From the NCBI GenBank assembly GCA_031256015.1, contig JAIRRK010000197.1:1-5020 (forward strand): 5,020 nt of DNA. The letters run 5' to 3'. The notes beneath the pieces were generated by a model. That model did not search any database. It was given only the letters and a program-made list of their open reading frames with translations, and was not told the DNA's origin. Positions 1 through 5,020 of this stretch are shown here, piece by piece. The translations under genes were made by a program, and so were the position numbers. Position 1 is the first letter of the stretch, and each line of letters starts with the position of its first letter. The stretch is from Dysgonamonadaceae bacterium. Lineage in GTDB: Bacteria; Bacteroidota; Bacteroidia; Bacteroidales; Azobacteroidaceae.

Positions 1-692
1 GCATCATCAACTTCAGCCAATGTTTCAAGCATTTTTTCTCTCCATTCTTTGGCCTCACTTACAAATTCAGCGGGAATTTCCTCAGTGGAATAATCGGCTC
101 CCATTGATTCGTCATGCCAAAAATAAGCTTTCATCGTAATCAAATCTATAATTCCACTGAACTTTTCTTCTGCACCTATCGGTACCTGAATGGGACATGG
201 ATTTGCACCTAATACATCTTTTACCTGACGAACTACTTCAAAAAAGTTAGCACCCGAGCGGTCCATTTTGTTTACATAACCAATCCGGGGAACTTTATAT
301 TTATCTGCCTGACGCCATACCGTTTCCGATTGAGGCTCTACTCCTCCGACAGCACAAAATGTAGCAACGGCTCCATCCAAGATACGAAGAGAGCGTTCTA
401 CTTCGACAGTAAAATCAACGTGTCCCGGAGTATCAATCAAGTTGATTTTATAAGTATCATCGGTATATTTCCAGTTTGTTGTAGTTGCAGCAGAAGTGAT
501 CGTGATTCCACGCTCTTGCTCTTGCTCCATCCAGTCCATCGTAGCGGCACCATCATGAACTTCCCCTATCTTATGAGTCAATCCCGTATAGAAAAGAATA
601 CGTTCCGATGTAGTTGTTTTACCGGCATCAATGTGCGCCATGATACCTATATTGCGAGTATATTTCAGTGAATTATCTGAACCTTTTGCCAT
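1..692 (-). CDS. fusA: Translation elongation factor G, N-terminal part (3' end outside window)
   Basis: EF-G is the cytoplasmic GTPase that drives tRNA-mRNA translocation on the ribosome and, with RRF, ribosome recycling. Only the first 230 codons are present, against about 700 in the family. The G domain reads clearly: G1/P-loop AHIDAGKT (residues 19-26), switch I RGIT (61-64), G3 DTPGH (87-91, with catalytic His91) and G4 NKMD (141-144). G5 and domains II-V lie off the left edge. All GTPase residues visible are intact. Together with its place after rpsL and rpsG, this points to the canonical EF-G1 rather than the divergent EF-G2 paralogue known in Bacteroides. The ATG at 692-690 gives the family N-terminus ([17 protein letters not shown]). 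A purine-rich GAAAGG at 709-704 lies 11 nt upstream, the only Shine-Dalgarno-like site in this operon. It starts 31 nt after the rpsG stop and is surely co-transcribed. Confidence 0.98.
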   Translation of the reverse strand, partial: MAKGSDNSLKYTRNIGIMAHIDAGKTTTSERILFYTGLTHKIGEVHDGAATMDWMEQEQERGITITSAATTTNWKYTDDTYKINLIDTPGHVDFTVEVERSLRILDGAVATFCAVGGVEPQSETVWRQADKYKVPRIGYVNKMDRSGANFFEVVRQVKDVLGANPCPIQVPIGAEEKFSGIIDLITMKAYFWHDESMGADYSTEEIPAEFVSEAKEWREKMLETLAEVDD

Positions 693-723
693 TTCTCTTT
701 TTACCTTTCTTGCTAATTAATAA

Positions 724-1200
724 TTAAAACCTAAAATGTGCAAATGCACGGTTAGCTTCCGCCATTCGATGCATATCTTCTTTTCTTTTATAAGCACCTC
801 CTTGGCTGTTGAAAGCATCAACTATCTCTGCCGACAATTTATCCGCCATTGATTTTCCTCCTCTTTTACGGGAGAATAAAATCATATTTTTCATTGAAAC
901 CGATTCTTTTCTATCGGGGCGAATTTCGGTAGGAACTTGAAATGTAGCTCCTCCTATGCGGCGAGATTTAACTTCAACAAGCGGAGTAATGTTATCCAAT
1001 GCTTGTTTCCAAATTTCCAGAGTTGATTTTTCTTCGTTTGGTAATTTTTCTTTTACTTTTTCCAAAGCTGTATAGAAAATTTCAAAGGCAGTACTTTTTT
1101 TGCCGTCGTACATTAAGTGGTTAACAAATTTTGTTACCTTTTTGTCGCCAAATACCGGATCAGGAAGTATTTGTCTTTTTTTGGGTTTTGCTTTTCTCAT
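724..1200 (-). CDS. rpsG: 30S ribosomal protein S7
   Basis: S7 is a primary binding protein of the 16S rRNA 3' major domain. It nucleates assembly of the 30S head and contacts the E-site tRNA. The 158-residue product is full length for the family and matches Bacteroidota S7 throughout: the N-terminus [14 protein letters not shown] (residues 2-15), the core [11 protein letters not shown] (25-35), [19 protein letters not shown] (79-97), [12 protein letters not shown] (111-122) and the C-terminal [15 protein letters not shown] (144-158). The ATG at 1200-1198 is chosen because it gives the standard N-terminus. It is preceded by an A-rich stretch without a Shine-Dalgarno motif. It is the second gene of the str operon, 173 nt after rpsL and 31 nt before fusA. 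In E. coli S7 represses its own translation by binding the rpsL-rpsG spacer. Whether that happens here is unknown, but the spacer is long and structured. Confidence 0.99.
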   Translation of the reverse strand: MRKAKPKKRQILPDPVFGDKKVTKFVNHLMYDGKKSTAFEIFYTALEKVKEKLPNEEKSTLEIWKQALDNITPLVEVKSRRIGGATFQVPTEIRPDRKESVSMKNMILFSRKRGGKSMADKLSAEIVDAFNSQGGAYKRKEDMHRMAEANRAFAHFRF

Positions 1201-1247
1201 TTTTTTTACATTTTCGTTCTTGTTCTTGGTTGTCAGCCTATGTCTTC

Positions 1248-1269
1248 AATAAATTCCGCCGAATTTATT
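1248..1269 (-). other. Perfect 9-bp hairpin in rpsL-rpsG spacer
   Basis: Read on the mRNA strand the arms are AAUAAAUUC and GAAUUUAUU, enclosing the tetraloop GGCG. The arms are fully complementary but AT-rich (one G-C pair, next to the loop). The hairpin ends 47 nt upstream of the rpsG start codon, too far to mask it directly unless it takes part in a larger fold. No T-run follows, so it is not a normal intrinsic terminator. Confidence 0.6.
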
Positions 1270-1282
1270 TACTCAACCTTAC

Positions 1283-1300
1283 GAACTATCTTTTTAGTTC
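1283..1300 (-). other. Second hairpin in rpsL-rpsG spacer
   Basis: Arms GAACTA (1283-1288) and TAGTTC (1295-1300) pair perfectly around a six-base A-rich loop on the mRNA strand. Further complementarity between TACG (1280-1283) and CGTA (1305-1308) could lengthen the helix with an internal bulge. It lies just upstream of the 1248-1269 hairpin in mRNA order, so the two could form adjacent helices. Confidence 0.5.
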
Positions 1301-1373
1301 TTTACGTAGCTTTGCCAAAAAACTCAAACCGTTTTTAATTTAATTAAAATTCTCGATTTGAAGCTGTTAATAA

Positions 1374-1757
1374 TTACTTCTTAGCAGCTTTTGGTCGTTT
1401 TGCACCGTATTTGGAGCGACGTTGAGTACGACCGTTAACTCCGGCTGTATCCAATGTTCCGCGTACGATGTGATAACGAACTCCCGGAAGGTCTTTTACA
1501 CGACCTCCTCTTACCAACACGATACTGTGTTCCTGTAAGTTATGACCTTCTCCCGGAATATAAGCATTCACTTCTTTTCCGCTTGTCAAACGCACACGAG
1601 CCACTTTACGCATTGCAGAGTTTGGTTTCTTCGGTGTTGTTGTGTAAACTCTCACACAAACGCCGCGTCTTTGAGGACAGGCATCCAATGCGGGAGATTT
1701 TCCTTTCTCAACCAAAGTTGTCCTTCCTTTTCTTACTAATTGCTGAATTGTAGGCAT
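1374..1757 (-). CDS. rpsL: 30S ribosomal protein S12
   Basis: S12 sits at the decoding centre of the 30S subunit and controls the accuracy of tRNA selection. The 127-residue product is normal length and nearly invariant in the core: [25 protein letters not shown] (residues 27-51), [10 protein letters not shown] (69-78), [14 protein letters not shown] (83-96) and the basic tail [13 protein letters not shown] (115-127). Lys43 and Lys88, where substitutions classically give streptomycin resistance, are both wild type. Asp89, the residue methylthiolated by RimO where that enzyme is present, is also conserved. The ATG at 1757-1755 gives the standard [12 protein letters not shown] start; no Shine-Dalgarno motif precedes it, which is common in Bacteroidota. 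It is the first gene of the str operon. A matching promoter lies upstream, and a leader of about 70 nt is inferred. Confidence 0.99.
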   Translation of the reverse strand: MPTIQQLVRKGRTTLVEKGKSPALDACPQRRGVCVRVYTTTPKKPNSAMRKVARVRLTSGKEVNAYIPGEGHNLQEHSIVLVRGGRVKDLPGVRYHIVRGTLDTAGVNGRTQRRSKYGAKRPKAAKK

Positions 1758-1832
1758 GTTGTAACTTGTAATTTTTAATTTTAACTCTTTACTTGATAAC
1801 TATAATAATCTGTTTAATTCAAAAATTGGCTG

Positions 1833-1863
1833 CAAAAATACGCATAATTATTAAAAAACCAAA
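1833..1863 (-). promoter_or_regulatory. Bacteroidota-type promoter of the str operon
   Basis: On the minus strand the -33 element TTTG (1863-1860) and the -7 element TATTTTTG (1840-1833) are separated by exactly 19 bp. Both match the Bacteroides primary-sigma consensus TTTG-N19-21-TAnnTTTG. Transcription would start a few bases downstream, near 1826, giving a leader of about 70 nt before rpsL. The remainder of the 1758-2003 gap is AT-rich. Apart from short AT palindromes (1917-1932, 1979-1992), nothing else stands out in it. Confidence 0.75.
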
Positions 1864-2003
1864 CGGTTATTCAATAAATCGCACTCTTTTTAATAAAAAA
1901 TGAATATAGAAGTCGTTCTTTTCGATAAAAGACACAACTTCCAAGTAAGTATATCAACAAAATCGAGCCTTTCCGGGGAAATAATATTATTTGTTTCTTT
2001 CTT

Positions 2004-4067
2004 CTATTTTTCGATTCGGATTCGTGCATCAACGGCAATGATTCCTTTTTCCGTGGCTAATAACGGATTAATATCTAATTCTTTTATTTCGGTCGCAAAA
2101 CGTAATAAAACCGAAAGATGTACAATAATCTCGGCAAATTGATTTTCATTGATTGCTTTTTGCCCCCGCGCTCCTTTGAATACTTTGTAGCCGCGCAAAG
2201 ACCGAATCATCGACAGGGCTTCCGGAAAGGATAAGGGAGCTAATCCGGATGCGACATCTTTCAATATTTCGATAAATATTCCGCCTAAGCCACAAAGCAC
2301 CAAATGACCGAACTTCTCTTCATACTTCGCTCCGGCAAACAATTCCATTCCGTTCAGCATGGGTTGTATCATGACGCTCTTTGCTTCCGGAAGGTGTATC
2401 AAGCGGTCGAATTCGAAATGAAGGTGTTTCTCCGTGCGGATATTCAATACGACTCCTCCTATATCGGATTTGTGTACCGGACCGACGACTTTGGCAACTA
2501 AAGGAAATCCGATTTCTTCGGCAAACTCTTTTATTTCATTCCAATCGGAAGAAACCTTTTCCTGCACCATCGGGATGCCGGAGGCTTTGAATAATTGCTG
2601 AACGTATTTCGGGGCGATATATCCCGAATCGGGTATGTTATCTATAATTCGACGGATTGCGGTAACGTCGATGCCTTTTAATTCCGGATTATTTGCCGAC
2701 GGACAAGGTGTTTTTAAGACTTTTATAAGAGCATTGGCTAATCCTACTTCATCGCTGAAATTCACGTGCCCTTTTTTAATGAAGAAATCCGTTTCATCCC
2801 AAGCGGTACTTACTGACGGCAAAATGGGATAAATGGGCTTTTCACAAGTCTTCATCTTTTCATCCAAGACTTCGTAAGCTTCATATACGCGAGTTAAACC
2901 GGGACTTCCGAAGATAACTGCTATGCCGTCTATATTGTCGAATCGCTTTTCGCAATAATCAATCGCAACGGCCAAATGCTTCGGCTCTCCCGTTCCCAAT
3001 ATATCGATGGGGTTGCTTACCGAAGAATTGGGCAGCAATTCCGAGCTTAATTCTTTTGCTGTGGGATTATCGGCCAATGAGGGGATTTCCAATCCTCCTT
3101 TCGACAATGCGTCGGTCAGGATTACGGCCGGACCGCCGGCGTGAGTTACAATCGCCATGTTTTTCCCTTTCAATTCTTTCAGGGTAAGTACGGCTCCTAC
3201 GGTCGCCAATTCTTCCCGGCTGAAACAACGGATAACGCCCGCCTTCCGAAACAGTGCTTCAACGGCTAAATCAGGATTGGCCATTGCTCCCGTATGAGAA
3301 GAGGCGGCTCTGCTGCCTGATTCCGATGTTCCCGATTTTATTGCTGCAATCCGACAGCCTTTTTTTATTAAGGATGCGGTGTGTTCCAACAATTTATCCG
3401 GGTTTTTGATGCTTTCAATATACAGTAATTTAATTTGGGGGCTTGTTTTCGGGTCGAAAGTCAAATCCATGTATTCCAAAATATCCTCTACGGTTATTTG
3501 CGCTCCGTTGCCGACCGACCAAACCGAGTTAAATCGCAATCCCATCCGGATGGACGATTCCATAAGAAAAATGGCTGTTCCTCCCGAACCGGAAATCATG
3601 TCCACTCCTTGAGAATCCATTTCCGGAATGGGCAGGGTGAATAAACTACGATGATAACGATTGAGAATGCCGATACAATTCGGCCCGATTAAAGAGGCTC
3701 CCGCTTTTGTTATTACATTCACTATTTTCTCTTCAAGTTCTCCGCCTTCTTTCGAAACTTCTCCGAAACCGGCCGTGTACATGATAAATGCTTTCACTCT
3801 TTTTTCTTCGGCCAAAACGGTGACGGCTTCCAAACAGGCCTGAGCGGGAATGGATATGATTGCCAAATCGGTCGGCGGAATGAGGGATACATTCTTATAG
3901 CACTTCAAGCCCTGAACCTGCTCCTCTTTGTGATTCACCACGTACAGTTCTCCCGCATATTTGCCGTTAATGAGATTGCGGAGACAATTTCCTCCCGGTT
4001 TGGATGTATTGTCGGAGCCTCCGACAACAACGATACTTCGAGGGTTTATCAATTCTTTTGTAATCAT
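2004..4067 (-). CDS. Fused alpha-beta acyl-CoA synthetase (NDP-forming), acetate-CoA ligase family
   Basis: The 687-residue protein joins the alpha and beta parts of ADP-forming acetyl-CoA synthetase (Acd) in one cytoplasmic chain. It carries an N-terminal CoA-binding Rossmann-like domain (about 1-130, VVVGGSDN at 13-20), a succinyl-CoA-ligase-like domain (about 150-295), a linker/ligase domain (about 300-460) and a C-terminal ATP-grasp domain (about 470-687). The phospho-histidine motif SSHTGAMA places His258 and Glu218 (YIES) where P. furiosus Acd has His257alpha and Glu218alpha. In the ATP-grasp part, HKSDIGG supplies His532, the counterpart of His71beta. ELDINP (663-668) is the conserved ATP-grasp end motif. 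Known family chemistry is acyl-CoA + ADP (or GDP) + Pi to acid + ATP + CoA. The acyl substrate cannot be read from sequence: acetate, propionate, branched-chain or aryl acids are all possible. The ATG at 4067-4065 gives the expected start and lacks a Shine-Dalgarno. It stands alone, upstream of and codirectional with the str operon, with no clear terminator between. Confidence 0.93.
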   Translation of the reverse strand: MITKELINPRSIVVVGGSDNTSKPGGNCLRNLINGKYAGELYVVNHKEEQVQGLKCYKNVSLIPPTDLAIISIPAQACLEAVTVLAEEKRVKAFIMYTAGFGEVSKEGGELEEKIVNVITKAGASLIGPNCIGILNRYHRSLFTLPIPEMDSQGVDMISGSGGTAIFLMESSIRMGLRFNSVWSVGNGAQITVEDILEYMDLTFDPKTSPQIKLLYIESIKNPDKLLEHTASLIKKGCRIAAIKSGTSESGSRAASSHTGAMANPDLAVEALFRKAGVIRCFSREELATVGAVLTLKELKGKNMAIVTHAGGPAVILTDALSKGGLEIPSLADNPTAKELSSELLPNSSVSNPIDILGTGEPKHLAVAIDYCEKRFDNIDGIAVIFGSPGLTRVYEAYEVLDEKMKTCEKPIYPILPSVSTAWDETDFFIKKGHVNFSDEVGLANALIKVLKTPCPSANNPELKGIDVTAIRRIIDNIPDSGYIAPKYVQQLFKASGIPMVQEKVSSDWNEIKEFAEEIGFPLVAKVVGPVHKSDIGGVVLNIRTEKHLHFEFDRLIHLPEAKSVMIQPMLNGMELFAGAKYEEKFGHLVLCGLGGIFIEILKDVASGLAPLSFPEALSMIRSLRGYKVFKGARGQKAINENQFAEIIVHLSVLLRFATEIKELDINPLLATEKGIIAVDARIRIEK

Positions 4068-4086
4068 CGAATTATTTTTAGTGCCT

Positions 4087-4119
4087 TAAAATTACTCTTT
4101 TCTTACCGAAAAAGAGAAA
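4087..4119 (-). promoter_or_regulatory. Candidate promoter of the acyl-CoA synthetase gene with an embedded inverted repeat
   Basis: On the minus strand TAATTTTA (4094-4087) is one base off the -7 consensus TAnnTTTG. TTTC (4119-4116) is one base off the -33 TTTG, 21 bp away. A perfect 7-bp inverted repeat CTCTTTT/AAAAGAG (4095-4101 and 4110-4116, 8-nt centre) fills the spacer and could be an operator or merely AT-rich coincidence. The inferred start would leave a short leader of roughly 15 nt before the ATG at 4067. The rest of the 159-bp divergent region (4068-4226) shows only the rightward promoter listed separately. Confidence 0.3.
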
Positions 4120-4171
4120 CGCCTTTAATGATATTTAAGTGTTTTTCATCTACACGCAATTATAAAACAAT

Positions 4172-4179
4172 TATTTTTG
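4172..4179 (+). promoter_or_regulatory. Putative -7 element of the lipoprotein gene promoter
   Basis: TATTTTTG matches the Bacteroidota -7 consensus TAnnTTTG exactly and is the same octamer, followed by CA in both cases, as in the str promoter. No TTTG is found 19-21 bp upstream; the nearest weak candidate, TTTC at 4144-4147, is 24 bp away. The -33 half is therefore poor and the promoter may be weak or activator-dependent. Transcription would start near 4186, leaving a leader of about 40 nt before the ATG at 4227. Confidence 0.5.
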
Positions 4180-4226
4180 CACTTTCGAATCAACTTATAA
4201 CATATAAGACACTAAACTTATCACCA

Positions 4227-4718
4227 ATGAAAAAGAATTATTTCCTGTTCGCATCATTATTCGGTTTCTTGTTTTTCGGCCTGTTTTCCGGCTGCAAAGA
4301 AGACATAGAAGAAACCTTTTTCAACGAACGTTATGAAAGCGTTGTTACGTTTCAAGACGGAAAGGAGTTTTCCATGTCCTCGACGTTCAAGTTCCAAAAT
4401 ATATACGATATTACGATACCTGTCTATTACAGCCATGTCGCCAACGAAGCCGACAAATATAAGTATATACAGAAAATAACGGGAAAGTATCAATACGCAC
4501 GGCAAGGGAACGACCGGGTTACGATAGCTCTGAATGATATTGCTACCGTCAATTACGGTTACATAAACAATGATTCGATTGTTCGATTGGATACCGCCCA
4601 CGTTTTCCTTCAGGAAATATTTCCTGTCCGGTTCGATTTGGACATAAAGAAAGGAAAACTGAAAAGTTTGCCGCCTACCGGCCCCGTAAACCCCGGCATT
4701 ACGGTTCGTTCCAAATGA
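4227..4718 (+). CDS. Putative surface lipoprotein of unknown function
   Basis: The product is 163 residues. MKKNYF is followed by a strongly hydrophobic stretch (residues 5-20) and a lipobox-like FSGC with lipidated Cys23, indicating signal peptidase II processing. Phe at -3 is less usual than Leu but tolerated. Right after the cysteine comes KEDIEE. Lys plus two acidic residues fits the lipoprotein export signal described in Bacteroidota, so surface exposure on the outer membrane is inferred. The mature 141 residues alternate hydrophobic and polar residues with many aromatics (for example KYQYARQGNDRVTIALND, 87-104), suggesting a small beta-rich fold. I recognise no family. The tail is Pro/Gly-rich and basic. 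The start at 4227 is preferred because an upstream in-frame extension would bury the signal peptide and overlap the neighbouring gene's promoter and 5' end. No Shine-Dalgarno precedes it. It is monocistronic, with its own terminator 19 nt downstream. Confidence 0.85.
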   Translation: MKKNYFLFASLFGFLFFGLFSGCKEDIEETFFNERYESVVTFQDGKEFSMSSTFKFQNIYDITIPVYYSHVANEADKYKYIQKITGKYQYARQGNDRVTIALNDIATVNYGYINNDSIVRLDTAHVFLQEIFPVRFDLDIKKGKLKSLPPTGPVNPGITVRSK

Positions 4719-4736
4719 GGGAAGCGGGAAGTAACG

Positions 4737-4765
4737 AAGAGGCAAGGTTTTCTTGCCTCTTTTTT
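4737..4765 (+). terminator. Intrinsic terminator of the lipoprotein gene
   Basis: A perfect 10-bp stem, AAGAGGCAAG (4737-4746) with CTTGCCTCTT (4752-4761), encloses a 5-nt loop GTTTT and runs into an unbroken T tract through 4765. It begins 19 nt after the lipoprotein stop codon. The minus-strand reading lacks a T run after the stem, so it should work mainly rightwards. Confidence 0.93.
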
Positions 4766-4790
4766 ATTGTTGTTATTTCTTTGTCGTTTA

Positions 4791-4876
4791 TCTGCGTCCA
4801 CCGCAGACGGTCGTCTGCGCCCACCGCAGAGGGACGTCTGCGCTCACCGCAGACGAGCGTCTGACCCGGAGTCAGA
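4791..4876. repeat. Tandem array of four hairpin units with 23-bp period
   Basis: Three complete 23-bp units (starting 4791, 4814, 4837) each consist of a 17-bp hairpin, arms TCTGCG/CGCAGA with a 5-nt loop, followed by a 6-nt spacer. Loops differ by single bases (TCCAC, CCCAC, CTCAC) and spacers differ more (CGGTCG, GGGACG, CGAGCG). A fourth 17-bp unit (4860-4876) keeps the phase and geometry but has arms TCTGAC/GTCAGA and loop CCGGA. The array fills the gap between two convergent genes, ending 4 bp from the stop codon of the minus-strand gene. No T tract follows in either direction, so it is not a classical terminator. It could be a 3'-end mRNA stabiliser, a REP-like dispersed repeat or a protein-binding site. 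Confidence 0.85.
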
Positions 4877-4880
4877 TAAA

Positions 4881-5020
4881 TTACGGGTTCAGGAGCGTAA
4901 TGCGGGCATGGCCGTTGCCGGCGTTACCGGTCATGGTGCCGCCGTCTGTTCGGCTCCAATCGGGCATGCTGCCGGTGCCGGCGGTTGTGAGGCCGTCGGT
5001 AAACACTATCTCATCACCTG
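4881..5020 (-). CDS. C-terminal fragment of a probable glycine-rich surface/repeat protein (5' end outside window)
   Basis: The last 45 codons enter from the right edge and end at TAA (4883-4881). The translated tail includes DWSRTDGGTMTGNAGNGHARITLLNP. The pattern GTMTGNxGNGxARITL is one I associate, from memory, with the C-terminal end of glycine-rich proteins common in Bacteroidales, often predicted to be secreted or surface-displayed. The rest of the protein is not visible, so neither a signal peptide nor repeat domains can be confirmed. The fragment is rich in Gly, Thr and Ala and is 63% GC (88 of 140 bases), clearly above its neighbours, with many C-ending codons. The plus strand is also open here, but only the minus-strand reading gives a recognisable protein end. 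It converges on the lipoprotein gene, with the hairpin array directly after its stop. Confidence 0.65.
   Translation of the reverse strand, partial: GDEIVFTDGLTTAGTGSMPDWSRTDGGTMTGNAGNGHARITLLNP

Larger units (their letters stand above)
1201..1373 (-). promoter_or_regulatory. Structured rpsL-rpsG intercistronic spacer (candidate S7 autoregulatory region)
   Basis: This 173-nt non-coding spacer sits between the rpsL stop and the rpsG start. It holds two perfect inverted repeats: 9-bp arms AATAAATTC/GAATTTATT around a 4-nt loop (1248-1269), and 6-bp arms GAACTA/TAGTTC around a 6-nt loop (1283-1300). The second can be extended by pairing around 1280-1283 and 1305-1308. A weaker, all-AT 7-bp inverted repeat lies at 1333-1349, close to the rpsL stop. 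In E. coli this gap is about 100 nt and carries the S7 translational operator, so a similar role is a reasonable inference, but no sequence match to the E. coli site was established. The hairpins could instead be mRNA-processing or stability elements. No coding ORF of plausible composition lies here. Confidence 0.45.

Noticed and set aside
330..671. Plus-strand open frame within fusA
   Set aside because: It is antisense to the highly conserved EF-G GTPase domain, so it is a shadow frame.
1117..1343. Overlapping plus-strand frames across the rpsG start and rpsL-rpsG spacer
   Set aside because: Phe/Ser/Leu-rich low-complexity translation, antisense to rpsG and the spacer, with no start context or family match.
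1454..1753. Plus-strand open frame opposite rpsL
   Set aside because: Antisense to an essentially invariant ribosomal protein gene; a shadow frame.
1917..1932. Possible terminator hairpin TCTTTT/AAAAGA after the synthetase gene
   Set aside because: The stem is six mostly A-T pairs with no directly adjacent T run, too weak to call.
1979..1992. 14-bp AT palindrome just beyond the synthetase stop codon
   Set aside because: A self-complementary run made only of A and T in an AT-rich gap, expected by chance and without a loop.
3930..4226. In-frame 99-codon upstream extension of the lipoprotein reading frame
   Set aside because: It would place the signal peptide in mid-protein, lies antisense to the synthetase 5' end and its promoter region, and has no protein-like composition. 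The start at 4227 gives a classic lipoprotein signal.
4257..4745. Long minus-strand open frame opposite the lipoprotein gene
   Set aside because: It is antisense to a well-supported lipoprotein gene, begins inside that gene's terminator region and has no recognisable motif.
4610..4801. Minus-strand open frame spanning terminator and first repeat unit
   Set aside because: It crosses a strong terminator and repeat DNA and is antisense to the lipoprotein C-terminus; no protein features.
4791..4876. CRISPR-like array
   Set aside because: Units are only 23 bp with 6-bp spacers, repeats are internally palindromic and no cas gene is visible. The geometry fits tandem hairpins, not CRISPR.

Overview
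The window looks like a chromosomal segment of a Bacteroidales bacterium (phylum Bacteroidota). Three things support this. The ribosomal proteins and EF-G closely resemble Bacteroides/Parabacteroides-type sequences. The two best promoters carry the Bacteroidota -7 octamer TAnnTTTG. One small protein has a Bacteroidota-style surface lipoprotein signal (Cys-Lys-Glu-Asp). Translation starts mostly lack a Shine-Dalgarno sequence, as is usual in this phylum.

Layout, reading mostly leftwards. The left 1.76 kb holds the streptomycin (str) operon on the minus strand in the order rpsL, rpsG, fusA. The fusA gene for EF-G runs off the left edge, leaving its first 230 codons. A well-formed promoter (TTTG, 19-bp spacer, TATTTTTG) lies upstream of rpsL. 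The 173-nt rpsL-rpsG gap contains two perfect short hairpins, where E. coli has its S7 autoregulatory site. Upstream of the operon, also on the minus strand, a 687-codon gene encodes a fused alpha-beta, NDP-forming acyl-CoA synthetase with both expected active-site histidines. It probably interconverts an acyl-CoA and the free acid with ADP/ATP, a fermentation-end reaction. No convincing terminator separates it from the str promoter.

A 159-bp divergent promoter region (4068-4226) separates that gene from a rightward gene for a 163-residue predicted outer-membrane, possibly surface-exposed, lipoprotein of unknown function. That gene ends in a strong intrinsic terminator. After it comes a compact array of four hairpin units with 23-bp periodicity. 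The last one has changed stem bases but keeps its pairing. At the right edge a GC-rich minus-strand gene enters with its last 45 codons, and its tail resembles the C-termini of Bacteroidales glycine-rich surface/repeat proteins.

Most of the window is ordinary housekeeping sequence. No new defence or mobile system is visible. The parts most worth a second look are the hairpin array, the structured rpsL-rpsG spacer and the orphan lipoprotein.
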